DNA of 64,000 nt, taken from contig CAJTFB010000003.1 in NCBI GenBank assembly GCA_910575665.1, positions 62,001 through 126,000 on the forward strand, given 5' to 3'. Under the pieces are notes generated by a model that was not told the origin of the DNA, ran no database searches, and saw only the letters and a program-made list of their open reading frames with translations. This document shows positions 43,945 through 52,801 of the stretch, piece after piece (positions within the stretch are counted from its first letter, which is position 1; each line of letters begins with the position of its first letter). Origin of the DNA: Eubacteriaceae bacterium. GTDB lineage: Bacteria; Bacillota; Clostridia; Lachnospirales; Lachnospiraceae. A program made the translations under genes and the position numbers.

Positions 43945-45777
43945 ATGAAAAAACAAGATAATAATTGGATAGGAGCATTTCTGATCGTATTGGTATTGGC
44001 ATTTGTTCCCTTGATCGTATCAGCTAAAAAATACAGCGTCGGGCTGAGTGACCAGTTATGGTTTTCCAGCGCAGATACGTCCTATGATTTTTTCCTCTAC
44101 TGGAAAAGTCAGGCGCTGCTGCTATTGTGTGGCATTCTTTCTCTTTATGCGGCATTAAAGATGACGATCAGCAAAAAGGACATGATGGCATCTGTGGACA
44201 ACCGGTATTTGATACCGCTGGGTGTCTATTTTCTCATGAGCCTTTTGTCCGCCCTCCTGTCCCAGCACAAAAGGATGGCGGTCTGGGGCGGTTATGAGCA
44301 GTGGGAGGGAATGCTGACGCTGGGGGCCTATGTGGTGATCCTGTTTTTTTCCTGTTGCCTGATCCTGGGGCGGACGGAGATTCGCATCGTCATGTATGGT
44401 CTGCTGGCGGGTGTATTTATACTGTCCCTGCTGGGCGCCAGACAGTTTTTAGGCCATGATTTTTTCCGTACAGCGGCTGGGAAGGCAGTGATGAATTTTA
44501 TGAACGATGAGAAGCTGAACTTCACCTTCAATTTTGCCCCCGGAAGGGTATATGCCACGCTGTACAATCCGAATTATGTGGGATCCTATGTGGCTCTCAT
44601 GCTACCGGTAATTCTGTCCATGGTTTCTTTCCGAAAAAGGATCGTTGCGGTCCTTAGAAGCGTCTTGGCGGCTGCCACAGCAGTCTTTCTCGTGATGATG
44701 CTTTTTGGCTCGGAGTCTGTCACAGGCTTTATTGGTCTTGGGGCGGTGCTTGTACTTTTTACGATACTGATGATCACCAACATAAAGAAACATCCTCAAA
44801 TTTTTGCTTCTGTGGCAGTCGTTGGTATTCTCGCTGTGACAGGGGCTGTGTTTTACAACAAATCCATATTTGAGTATGGTTACAATAAGATCATGAACCC
44901 CACACCGAATCATTTTGTGGTGAAAAGCATGGTTTCCCGCGAGGGAGCTCTGGAGGTCTGCACTGCGGAAGATGATCTGCTCCGTCTGGCAGTGGATGTA
45001 AAGGACGGCGCCTATACATATGAGGCGGAGGATGGGAAGGGAAGTCCGGTGGAGGCAGCCCAAGATGGAGAAGGCACAGTGAAGTTTCTGGATAAGAGGT
45101 TCGAGAAGATCCTAATTCAGGAGACAAGTGTAGAAGCGGAAGGGGAGAAGCAAGCTGCCTTCGTGGTCAACACGCCCTCTGTAGGCAAATCCTACACTGT
45201 GGTAGTGGAGACAGCCAGCAGTCAAAACGGATTGAACCAGAAGAATTATCAGATTTATAACCCTTTTAAGAAACTTGACGGGCTGCGGGAGATACAGGCA
45301 GTGGGCTTTGAGGACAAAATGCATTTTGCCAGCCGACGCGGCTATATCTGGTCCCGTACCTTTCCGCTTTTACCCAAGCATCTGCTCCTTGGTTCCGGGC
45401 CAAATACTTTTGTATATGAGTTCCCCAACGACGATTATGTGGGAATGAAGAATGTAGGTTATGACGGGTCCACTGTGACTAAGCCCCACAATATGTTTAT
45501 GCAGATCTTTGTGCAGACAGGGCTCCTTTCCTTATTGGCGTTTTTAGCCTTATATGGCTTCTATTTTGCGGAGTGTATGAGGTTATACTGGCGTAGGACC
45601 AAATATGGATGGCTGGAGCGGTTTGGAACCGGCCTTTGTCTGGGGACCTTTGGATATCTGGTGACGGGGCTTGCCAACGATTCTACGGTGGCAGTGGCGC
45701 CTCTGTACTGGTGCCTTCTGGGGGTGGGAATTGCAGTGAACCGCCGGGTGGCGAAGGAGGAAGATTGTTTTGAATGA
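43945..45777 (+). CDS. O-antigen ligase-like polytopic membrane protein
   Basis: A 610-aa membrane protein with about ten to twelve hydrophobic helices in two blocks (~10-300 and ~525-605). A large extracytoplasmic loop of ~190 residues lies between them (~320-510, containing VVVETASSQNGLNQKNY). The Wzy_C/O-antigen ligase hallmark KPHNMFMQIFVQTGLLS begins near residue 512, and ARQFLGHDFF lies in the first block. Such enzymes join or polymerise lipid-linked glycans; in a Gram-positive the acceptor may be a wall polysaccharide or protein. GAGGT precedes the ATG at 43945. The frame is open upstream but without RBS support. The last 8 bases overlap the next gene. Confidence 0.8.
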   Translation: MKKQDNNWIGAFLIVLVLAFVPLIVSAKKYSVGLSDQLWFSSADTSYDFFLYWKSQALLLLCGILSLYAALKMTISKKDMMASVDNRYLIPLGVYFLMSLLSALLSQHKRMAVWGGYEQWEGMLTLGAYVVILFFSCCLILGRTEIRIVMYGLLAGVFILSLLGARQFLGHDFFRTAAGKAVMNFMNDEKLNFTFNFAPGRVYATLYNPNYVGSYVALMLPVILSMVSFRKRIVAVLRSVLAAATAVFLVMMLFGSESVTGFIGLGAVLVLFTILMITNIKKHPQIFASVAVVGILAVTGAVFYNKSIFEYGYNKIMNPTPNHFVVKSMVSREGALEVCTAEDDLLRLAVDVKDGAYTYEAEDGKGSPVEAAQDGEGTVKFLDKRFEKILIQETSVEAEGEKQAAFVVNTPSVGKSYTVVVETASSQNGLNQKNYQIYNPFKKLDGLREIQAVGFEDKMHFASRRGYIWSRTFPLLPKHLLLGSGPNTFVYEFPNDDYVGMKNVGYDGSTVTKPHNMFMQIFVQTGLLSLLAFLALYGFYFAECMRLYWRRTKYGWLERFGTGLCLGTFGYLVTGLANDSTVAVAPLYWCLLGVGIAVNRRVAKEEDCFE

Positions 45778-47557
45778 GAAGAAGATTTTATTGACAGCCA
45801 TCAATGCAAAATATATTCATTCCAATCTGGCAGTGTATTCCCTGCGGGCGAATGCAGGAAAATATATGGCACAGGTGGAACTGGCAGAGTTTACCATTAA
45901 CCACCGGAGGGAAGAGATCTTGCAGGAGATCTTTCGGAAGAAGCCGGATATGGTGGGATTCTCCTGTTATATCTGGAATATAGAGTACGTGCTGGATGTG
46001 GCGGAGAATCTGAAAAAGATATTGCCAGAGGTGAAGATTGTGTTTGGAGGTCCTGAGGTATCCTATGATGCTGTACAAAGACTGGAACGGCATGAGTATG
46101 TGGATATAATCATCACTGGAGAGGGAGAGAAGACCTTCCGGGAGCTTCTGGAATGGTATTGTGAGGGGAGGCCTCACAAGGAGCTGGTGAGTATCTGCGG
46201 ACTTTGTTACCGGGAGGATTCCGGGAAAATTCATATGACGCCGGCGAGAGAGCCGGCCAGGATGGACGAGCTCTGTTTTCCTTACCATGATCTGAAGGAT
46301 ATGGAAAACCGTATCATATATTATGAGACGATCCGCGGCTGTCCATTTTCTTGCAGTTATTGTCTATCTTCCGTGGAAAAAAGCGTGCGGCTGCGGAGCC
46401 TGCCGATGGTATTTGAGGAGCTGGATTTTTTCCTGAAACATCATGTGAAGCAGGTTAAATTTGTAGACCGTACCTTTAACTGTAATCATGAACATGCCTA
46501 TGAGATCTGGAAATATATACATGAACATGACAATGGAATGACGAATTTTCATTTTGAGATCGGCGGAGACCTTTTACAGGAAGAAGATTTTGAACTGTTC
46601 CGAAGCTTCCGGCCAGGGCTTGTCCAGTTTGAGATCGGTGTCCAGTCCACGAACCCAGAGACAGTGCAGGCGATCCGCCGCCGGGCAGATCTGGGGCAGA
46701 TCCGGGAAAATGTACGCAAAGTGAAAGAAACAGGAAATATTCATCAGCATCTGGATCTCATCGCCGGACTTCCTTATGAGGATTATAAGTCCTTTCACCG
46801 TTCCTTTCTCGATGTATATGCCATGAAGCCGGATCAGTTTCAGCTTGGCTTTTTAAAGGTCTTAAAAGGATCGTATATGGATGAGGCAAAAGAAGAGTAT
46901 GAGGTGGTTTATGGGAACCGTCCTCCCTATGAGGTTCTGTCGACACGATGGCTGCCTTATGAGGACGTGATGCGCCTCAAAAGGGTGGAAGAGATGGTGG
47001 AGGTATATTACAATAGTTTTCAGTTTCCGGCAACGATGACGCTGCTGGAGTGCTGTACTGGGGATGCCTTCCGGATGTACGAGGAACTGGGAGAATATTA
47101 TGAGAAAAATGGATATTTTGGAAGAAAGCACAGCCGGGTTTCCCGCTATGAGATCTTGTGGGAATATGCCAGTGGCCAGTTTGAGGATCTGGCGGAGGAG
47201 TTTCGCCAGGCGCTGACCTATGATCTCTATCTTCGGGATTACATTAAAAATCCCCCTTCCTTTGTAAGGCCGAGGGATCGTGAATATCTTGCCCAGGTGA
47301 GAAAATTCTTGGATGGAGAAGCAGAAAATCCTCAGATTCTTTCTGGCTATGACGGATTTGTGACAAAACAATTGTTTAATATGGTATATATTGGTCAATT
47401 TACCCTGGATATTCGGGCACTGTTGGCGGAACAGAGGATTGACAAGATCGCCCCCTACTCCATTGTTTTTGACTACCAGCAGAGAAATCCGCTAAATCAC
47501 AGCGCCAGAGTGACACGGGTTAGGCAGGCGGGGGCAGATGGGTACCACCGGGTGTAA
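45770..47557 (+). CDS. B12-binding-domain radical SAM protein (DUF4080 type)
   Basis: A 595-aa enzyme. The N-terminal B12-binding-like Rossmann domain spans ~1-140 (LLTAINAKYIHSNLAVYSL, VGFSCYIWNIEYV, GGPEVSYD). The radical SAM core has CxxxCxxC as Cys191/195/198 (RGCPFSCSYCLS) and the GGD and DLIAGLP motifs. The C-terminal ~220 residues match the DUF4080 region found in this subfamily. The B12-binding DxHxxG motif is not obvious, so cobalamin may not bind. Substrate is unknown. The start is TTG at 45770 after AAGGAGG, overlapping the O-antigen-ligase-like gene by 8 bases. Confidence 0.85.
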   Translation: MNEKKILLTAINAKYIHSNLAVYSLRANAGKYMAQVELAEFTINHRREEILQEIFRKKPDMVGFSCYIWNIEYVLDVAENLKKILPEVKIVFGGPEVSYDAVQRLERHEYVDIIITGEGEKTFRELLEWYCEGRPHKELVSICGLCYREDSGKIHMTPAREPARMDELCFPYHDLKDMENRIIYYETIRGCPFSCSYCLSSVEKSVRLRSLPMVFEELDFFLKHHVKQVKFVDRTFNCNHEHAYEIWKYIHEHDNGMTNFHFEIGGDLLQEEDFELFRSFRPGLVQFEIGVQSTNPETVQAIRRRADLGQIRENVRKVKETGNIHQHLDLIAGLPYEDYKSFHRSFLDVYAMKPDQFQLGFLKVLKGSYMDEAKEEYEVVYGNRPPYEVLSTRWLPYEDVMRLKRVEEMVEVYYNSFQFPATMTLLECCTGDAFRMYEELGEYYEKNGYFGRKHSRVSRYEILWEYASGQFEDLAEEFRQALTYDLYLRDYIKNPPSFVRPRDREYLAQVRKFLDGEAENPQILSGYDGFVTKQLFNMVYIGQFTLDIRALLAEQRIDKIAPYSIVFDYQQRNPLNHSARVTRVRQAGADGYHRV

Positions 47558-47584
47558 TGTAATAAACTTAGTATTCATTACACC
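47551..47584. terminator. Inverted repeat covering both stop codons of convergent genes
   Basis: GGTGTAATG (47551-47559) and CATTACACC (47576-47584) are perfectly complementary. The TAA of the plus gene (47555-47557) and the stop of the minus gene (47578-47580) lie inside the arms. There is no T-run, so termination strength is uncertain. Confidence 0.5.
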
Positions 47585-48195
47585 AGTTTCCGCAACTCCT
47601 GACTGAGAATCTCCCGGCGAGGAAGCTCTGAGTGCAGGACTTCCTCTGCGAGAGAAGATAATTCCCTTCTGGCCCCCATAGCGGCATAGATCTCCGCAAG
47701 GGCCCGGTAATCCGTAGATTTATCGGAACCAGAGTTCAGGCAGCAGCGGTATACGGCGGCGGCTTCTTCCAGAAGTTCCCCTTTATGGTAAGCCTTACCA
47801 AGATTTGACATATTCATTAAGAAATCATTAAAATTTTCGTCATATTGGGATAAGGTCTTGAAATTTCCAACGCCATATGCTAACTTTAAATCTGTGTTGG
47901 AATATTCCGACAGATCCATCATCGGGAGTCTGCTCTGTTCTATTACCCTGTTCTGATAATAACAGATATTCTCATCGCTGCTTTCCGGCATGGGAATTTG
48001 TTTCATATCAGGCTCAAACATAGGCAGCTTGGAGATATCTTTGTTTCTGGCGCAGTTGGCAGCTTCTTCTCGCTGCCAGAACTCGTCGGATCGCCTTTTT
48101 TCTTCCCGGCTGCTCTTTCGCTTCTCATAATGAAGCCAGAGTATAAAGATCAGAAAGCATACAAAGAGTGAAGGAAATGGCAAATTATCAAACAT
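47578..48195 (-). CDS. Membrane-anchored protein with TPR-like C-terminus
   Basis: A 205-aa protein of unknown function. One N-terminal membrane helix (PSLFVCFLIFILWLHY) is followed by a charged linker (KRKSSREEKRRSDEFW) and a polar region. The C-terminal helical region (~110-200) has a TPR-like rhythm (LGKAYHKGELLEEAAAVYRCCL, YRALAEIYAAMGARRELSSL). It probably faces the cytoplasm as a scaffold. GAAAGG spacing favours the ATG at 48195 over ATG 48204 or an upstream in-frame codon at 48243. It is divergent from a small membrane-protein gene. Confidence 0.65.
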   Translation of the reverse strand: MFDNLPFPSLFVCFLIFILWLHYEKRKSSREEKRRSDEFWQREEAANCARNKDISKLPMFEPDMKQIPMPESSDENICYYQNRVIEQSRLPMMDLSEYSNTDLKLAYGVGNFKTLSQYDENFNDFLMNMSNLGKAYHKGELLEEAAAVYRCCLNSGSDKSTDYRALAEIYAAMGARRELSSLAEEVLHSELPRREILSQELRKLV

Positions 48196-48246
48196 TTTAT
48201 TCATCCTTTCAGTATAAAATAATATCAACAAGGAGGTTAACATATC

Positions 48247-48357
48247 ATGATGAACCGTAAAAAACAGCGTATGATCGCTGCGATCATATGCGTGGCACTG
48301 ATTATAGCAATGTTGGCAGGAATTTTACTGCCCTACGTATTGCCTGGGGTTGAATAA
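48247..48357 (+). CDS. 36-aa single-pass membrane microprotein
   Basis: AAGGAGG (48231-48237) stands ten bases before ATG ATG. The frame encodes 36 residues: a basic start MMNRKKQRM, one hydrophobic helix of ~23 residues (IAAIICVALIIAMLAGILLP) and a short tail ending in Glu. Size and plan resemble Prli42/DUF4044-type microproteins of Firmicutes (Prli42 anchors the stressosome in Listeria), though identity is not established. It lies between the TPR-like gene and the VanW gene. Confidence 0.7.
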   Translation: MMNRKKQRMIAAIICVALIIAMLAGILLPYVLPGVE

Positions 48358-48410
48358 ACCCTGTATATATTTTAATACAGCTTAGGTAAATGTGCAAGGG
48401 AGGACTTTTT

Positions 48411-50015
48411 TTGAAACGAAGAGGGATTATGGCAGCGTTCGCTGTTATTATTGTTATGTTTGCGATTATCGGAGTCTATGTGTACGCCAGTTACAGTCGG
48501 ATCAAGCCGGATAAGGATAAAATATGTAACGGGATAAAAGTCGATTCCATTGATATCAGCGGTATGACAGAACAGGAAGCATCCGTGGCGGTGAATTCTT
48601 ACATTACCCAGCTGGGGGGGCGCAATCTCGTACTGGATATAAATGGTGAGACAGTCACCAGCCGTCTGGACGAGGTGGGCTATTCATTCTCAGCTGGAGA
48701 TTTTCTCGATGAGGCAATGAAGATCGGAAAAAGTGGAAATATCATAGAAAATTACCGACAGATCAAAGCGGCGGCCCAGGGAAAATACACGTATAAGGTC
48801 ACGATGGCACTAGACGAAGAAAAATTAAAAAAATATATTAAGAAAAATAGCAAGAAAATGTGTGTGGGAGCGAAAAATGCTGAAATAAAGATGGAAGATG
48901 GCAAGTTTGTATACACGAAAGCCAAGGAGGGAATCAGCATTGATACAGACCGCACCTTGCAGCTTGTAAAAGAAGCAGTGGAAGCCTCTGGGGGCAATGA
49001 GGCGCAGATTCCGGTGACTGCCGAGGTCAAAGTCCAACAGCCGGAGATCACAGAAGAGACAGCGGCAAGATGTAAGGATAAGATCGGTACGTTTACTACT
49101 ACTTTTAATGCCGGCAATGTCAACCGGACAAAAAACCTTGCTAATGCGGCACGGCTTATAAGTGGGACAGTGCTCTATCCGGGAGACACTTTCTCGGTAC
49201 ATGACACGATTTCGCCCCTCACAGAAGAAAATGGCTATTATGAGGCGGCATCCTATAACAATGGAAAAGTGGAAGACAGTCTGGGAGGCGGAGTCTGTCA
49301 GGTATCTACTACCTTATACAATGCCGTACTCAAGGCAGAATTGGAAATCACTGAGAGAAGCCCCCATTCCATGGTAGTGAGCTATGTAAAGCCATCTATG
49401 GATGCTGCCATCGCCGGAGATTACAAGGACTTTAAATTTAAGAATGATACGTCTGTTCCCGTTTACATTCAGGGCGGAACTTATGGAAATACTATTTATT
49501 TCACCATATATGGAGAAGAGACCAGGAGCCCAGATCGGACGGTCCGGTTTGAGTCCGAGGTGACGGATACGATTCAGCCGGGGGCCGATAAGGTTACCTT
49601 TGACAAGACCAAACCCGAATCCTATATGACAGTAACCCAGGAGGCGCACATAGGGTACAAAGCCAAACTCTGGAAGATCGTGAAGGAGAATGGAAAAGAA
49701 ACGAAAACGCAAATAAACAGCAGTACTTATTCGGCCTCTCCCCGTTATGTTACCAAAGGCTCGAAGAAGGAGCCAAAACCGACGCCGAAGCCGACCAAGA
49801 AGCCGTCGAATTCGGACCGGGAAGATAACTCCAGAGGGGGAAGAAGAACTGGGCAGGGAGGTAATACAGGAGGCAGTACAGGGGGTAATACGAGAGGAAA
49901 CAGTGCTGGAAATTCAGCAGGTGGGGCAACGCCTACTCAGCCGCCAGCCGCTCCGACCCAAGATGCAGCTGCGGGGACCTCATCCCAGATGGATCCGCAG
50001 CAGCCGGTTCAATGA
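48411..50015 (+). CDS. VanW/G5-domain cell-wall protein
   Basis: A 534-aa protein anchored by an N-terminal membrane helix (IMAAFAVIIVMFAIIGVYVY). A putative peptidoglycan-binding-like region (~40-220, DSIDISGMTEQEASVAVN) is followed by a VanW domain (~225-355) with GTVLYPGDTFSVHD and GGGVCQVSTTLYNAVL (~293-308). A G5-like domain follows (~375-430). The last ~110 residues are low complexity (PKPTPKPTKKPS, then Gly/Asn/Ser repeats and Pro/Gln), a wall-spanning tail. VanW is named from vancomycin-resistance clusters but its reaction is unproven. AAGGGAGG places the start at TTG 48411; an ATG at 48390 would put the RBS inside the gene. Confidence 0.88.
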   Translation: MKRRGIMAAFAVIIVMFAIIGVYVYASYSRIKPDKDKICNGIKVDSIDISGMTEQEASVAVNSYITQLGGRNLVLDINGETVTSRLDEVGYSFSAGDFLDEAMKIGKSGNIIENYRQIKAAAQGKYTYKVTMALDEEKLKKYIKKNSKKMCVGAKNAEIKMEDGKFVYTKAKEGISIDTDRTLQLVKEAVEASGGNEAQIPVTAEVKVQQPEITEETAARCKDKIGTFTTTFNAGNVNRTKNLANAARLISGTVLYPGDTFSVHDTISPLTEENGYYEAASYNNGKVEDSLGGGVCQVSTTLYNAVLKAELEITERSPHSMVVSYVKPSMDAAIAGDYKDFKFKNDTSVPVYIQGGTYGNTIYFTIYGEETRSPDRTVRFESEVTDTIQPGADKVTFDKTKPESYMTVTQEAHIGYKAKLWKIVKENGKETKTQINSSTYSASPRYVTKGSKKEPKPTPKPTKKPSNSDREDNSRGGRRTGQGGNTGGSTGGNTRGNSAGNSAGGATPTQPPAAPTQDAAAGTSSQMDPQQPVQ

Positions 50016-50053
50016 TTTGGTAACAATGATCAGAAAGAAACAGGAGAGTAATT

Positions 50054-51028
50054 ATGCGTTTAGGAAAAGTGCCGGAGAGGATATTAAAGAGGTCTGTACA
50101 AAAGAGGATTACATATAAAAGTAAATACCTTGTCAAGCCTCCAGCGCCGGGAAGGGATAGCAGCGTATACGATCCAGAGGGCGGAGTGCCCATGGCGTTT
50201 TGTACCAATCCAGTCACGGGTGATTCAGACAACATAGGATGTCGGGCATTTTTCCGTATGGTAAACGATATTTGTTGTGCTGGGGCAGATCCGTCGGGTA
50301 TGCTGCTAAACATACTGCTTCCAGAGGGAAGTGAGGAACAGGAACTCAGACAGATCATGGGCCAGATTGGCAGTCTGGCAGGGGAATATAAGGTGGATAT
50401 TCTCGGCGGGCACACAGAAGTTACACCGGCGGTAACTGCTCCCATAATCACCGTGACAGGAGTTGGCCTGTACAGAGAAAATGTGAAGACCGCAGAGACA
50501 AAGCCCAGGCCGGGTATGGATCTGGTGATGACAAAGTGGGCGGGAGCTTCGGGGACGACAGATTTGGTTATAAAAGGGAGAGAGGAACTTCGGAAGCGGT
50601 TTGGCAAAGATTTTTTGGAACAGGCAGAAAGTTATGGAAGGGACATAAGCTGTCTGCCTGAGGCAGCCATCGCCTGGGAGAATGGCGCAGTAGCGCTTCA
50701 CAATGTCTCAGCGGAGGGAATCTTTGGTGCTCTCTGGGAGTTGGGAGAGTTGTGCGGAACTGGTCTGGAAGTAGATTTGAAAAAGATACCGATCCGTCAG
50801 GAGATGGTGGAAATCTGTGAATTTTATGATGAAAACCCTTATATGATACCGGCAGAGGGGGTGCTTCTGATCGTCACATCCAGTGGCTCCCATCTGGTTC
50901 GGGGGTGTAAAGAGGCTGGGATCATGGCGGCAGTGATCGGACAGATCCGGGAGGACCAGGACAGGATCGTAATAAATGGAGAGGAAAGACGTTATCTGGT
51001 TCCTCCAGGTAATGGATCAGCAGTGTAG
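50054..51028 (+). CDS. AIR synthase-related (PurM/HypE-like) protein
   Basis: A 324-aa protein of the PurM/HypE/SelD/ThiL ATP-binding superfamily. N-domain features are DSDNIGCRAFFRMVNDICCAGADPSGMLLNILLPE and VDILGGHTEVTP; the C-domain has GMDLVMTKWAGASGT and LHNVSAEGIFGALWEL. It is closest in layout to HypE/HypE-like proteins, but no other hyp genes are nearby and the HypE C-terminal Cys is absent. The substrate is unknown. It starts a three-gene operon with an Lrp-type regulator (12 bases downstream) and an aminotransferase. Confidence 0.8.
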   Translation: MRLGKVPERILKRSVQKRITYKSKYLVKPPAPGRDSSVYDPEGGVPMAFCTNPVTGDSDNIGCRAFFRMVNDICCAGADPSGMLLNILLPEGSEEQELRQIMGQIGSLAGEYKVDILGGHTEVTPAVTAPIITVTGVGLYRENVKTAETKPRPGMDLVMTKWAGASGTTDLVIKGREELRKRFGKDFLEQAESYGRDISCLPEAAIAWENGAVALHNVSAEGIFGALWELGELCGTGLEVDLKKIPIRQEMVEICEFYDENPYMIPAEGVLLIVTSSGSHLVRGCKEAGIMAAVIGQIREDQDRIVINGEERRYLVPPGNGSAV

Positions 51029-51040
51029 GAGGGAAAATGA

Positions 51041-51529
51041 ATGCTTGAGGAAGAGATACTCAATATCATATCAAAGAATGCGAAGGTGACTACGGAGGAT
51101 CTGGCGGCGATGCTGGCTTCCACGCCGGACCAGGTGGAGAAATGCCTGAAGGAGATGGAAGAGAGCGGCATCATTTGTGGTTATCCGGCATTGATCAACT
51201 GGGACAAGACGGATAATGAGGTCGTGACTGCGCTGATCGAGGTAAAGGTGGCGCCACAGAGAGGGCGCGGATTTGACAAGGTGGCGGAAAGGATCTATCA
51301 ATTTGACGAGGTGGAAAGCGTATATCTCATGAGCGGAGGGTTTGACCTCACGGTTATCATCGAGGGAAAGAGCATGAAAGAGGTGTCACGTTTCGTCTCC
51401 ACAAAGCTCTCACCCATGGATTCCATCATCAGCACAGCGACCTATTTTGTGCTGAAAAAATATAAGGAGCATGGTCTCCCCCTTACCAAAAACGCAAGCG
51501 AAGACGAGAGGATGTTGATCACACCATGA
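51041..51529 (+). CDS. Lrp/AsnC-family transcriptional regulator
   Basis: A 162-aa regulator. The N-terminal helix-turn-helix (EEEILNIISKNAKVTTEDLAAML, then VEKCLKEMEESGIICGY) is followed by an RAM/AsnC ligand domain (~65-140, VVTALIEVKVAP and VESVYLMSGGFDLTVIIEG). It overlaps the aminotransferase start by four bases (ATGA). Given its neighbours it may sense an amino acid and control the operon. Confidence 0.9.
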   Translation: MLEEEILNIISKNAKVTTEDLAAMLASTPDQVEKCLKEMEESGIICGYPALINWDKTDNEVVTALIEVKVAPQRGRGFDKVAERIYQFDEVESVYLMSGGFDLTVIIEGKSMKEVSRFVSTKLSPMDSIISTATYFVLKKYKEHGLPLTKNASEDERMLITP

Positions 51530-52683
51530 GAAACCCATTATCCCAAACAGTTATGGAACTACAGCCCTCCGGTATCCGACGCTTTTTTGATATGGCCAAT
51601 ACTATGGAAAATGTCATATCTCTGGGTGTGGGAGAACCGGATTTCGATACGCCCTGGCACATCCGGGAGGAAGGGATATATTCTCTTGAGCAGGGGAGGA
51701 CCTATTACACCTCCAATGCAGGATTGCTTCCGTTGAGGCAGGAGATCAGCTGTTATCTTAAGGAGCGTTTTGATCTGCCCTATACTTCGGAGGAGATCTT
51801 GGTCACAGTGGGAGGGAGCGAAGGCATCGATGTGGCATTTCGCGCCATGCTGGATCCAGGAGATGAAGTGATTATTCCAGAACCCTGTTTTGTGTCCTAC
51901 CTTCCCTGTGTAAAGATGGCAGGCGGTGTCCCTGTGGAGATCGCGCTGGAAGAAAAGGATCAGTTCAAGCTTACTCCTCAAAAACTCAGAGAAGCAATTA
52001 CTGATAAGACGAAGATGGTGGTACTGCCATTTCCCAATAATCCTACGGGTGCCATAATGACGGCACAGGAGCTGCAGGCGGTGGCAGATATGATCAAAGA
52101 AAAAGATTTATTTGTCCTGTCGGATGAGATTTATTCGGAGCTCAGTTATCATGGACAGCATGTGTCGATCGCCAGTCTGCCGGGAATGGCAGAGCGCACG
52201 GTGGTGATCAATGGTTTTTCCAAATCCTTTGCCATGACGGGATGGCGGCTGGGATATGCAGCGGCGCCAAGGGAGATCATCAAACAGATGATAAAGATTC
52301 ATCAGTACATCATTATGAGTTCTCCTACCACCAGTCAGTATGCGGCGATCGAGGCCTTGAAAAATGGTATGGAAGATGTGGGGCGGATGCGGGAAGCCTA
52401 TAACCAGCGAAGAAGGTTTCTCGTAAAGGAGCTGAATGAGATGGGGCTTCCCTGTTTTGAGCCCTATGGAGCTTTTTATGTATTTCCCAATATCAGCCGA
52501 TTTGGGATGACCAGTGAGGAATTTGCCGGGAGGCTTTTGCGGGAACAGCGGGTAGCTGTTGTCCCAGGAGATGCCTTTGGGAAATGTGGGGAAGGTTTTC
52601 TGCGGATCTCCTACGCATATTCCATCGAAAACCTAAAAGTGGCATTGGAAAAGATACAGAAATTTATAGACACTCTGTCGTAA
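51526..52683 (+). CDS. Pyridoxal-phosphate aminotransferase, class I/II
   Basis: A 385-aa fold-type I aminotransferase. Signature parts are SLGVGEPDFDTPWHIRE, TVGGSEGIDVAFRAM, LPFPNNPTGA, the PLP Lys233 in NGFSKSFAMTGWRLGY and the C-terminal Arg region EGFLRISYAYS. It is of the aspartate/aromatic group; the exact amino acid cannot be assigned. Translationally coupled to the Lrp gene (ATGA overlap). A promoter for cheX lies in its last codons. Confidence 0.92.
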   Translation: MRNPLSQTVMELQPSGIRRFFDMANTMENVISLGVGEPDFDTPWHIREEGIYSLEQGRTYYTSNAGLLPLRQEISCYLKERFDLPYTSEEILVTVGGSEGIDVAFRAMLDPGDEVIIPEPCFVSYLPCVKMAGGVPVEIALEEKDQFKLTPQKLREAITDKTKMVVLPFPNNPTGAIMTAQELQAVADMIKEKDLFVLSDEIYSELSYHGQHVSIASLPGMAERTVVINGFSKSFAMTGWRLGYAAAPREIIKQMIKIHQYIIMSSPTTSQYAAIEALKNGMEDVGRMREAYNQRRRFLVKELNEMGLPCFEPYGAFYVFPNISRFGMTSEEFAGRLLREQRVAVVPGDAFGKCGEGFLRISYAYSIENLKVALEKIQKFIDTLS

Positions 52684-52695
52684 TTATGATATACT
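52667..52695 (+). promoter_or_regulatory. cheX promoter
   Basis: -35 TAGACA (52667-52672) and -10 TATACT (52690-52695) are 17 bases apart, partly inside the aminotransferase 3' end, with a ~100-base leader. Confidence 0.55.
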
Positions 52696-52801
52696 AAAAA
52701 TTAGCCAAAAGGTTATGCAAATGGTGTCAATCAGAGCCATAAACCTGTTGGGGGAGAGTTAATCAGACGGAAGTATTTTGTCTGGAAAGGAGAAAGGAAA
52801 T

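Noticed and set aside
50054-51028. HypE hydrogenase maturation factor serving the hydrogenase at 35.8 kb
   Set aside because: HypE acts on [NiFe] enzymes, whereas the hydrogenase here is [FeFe]; the C-terminal Cys of HypE is also absent.
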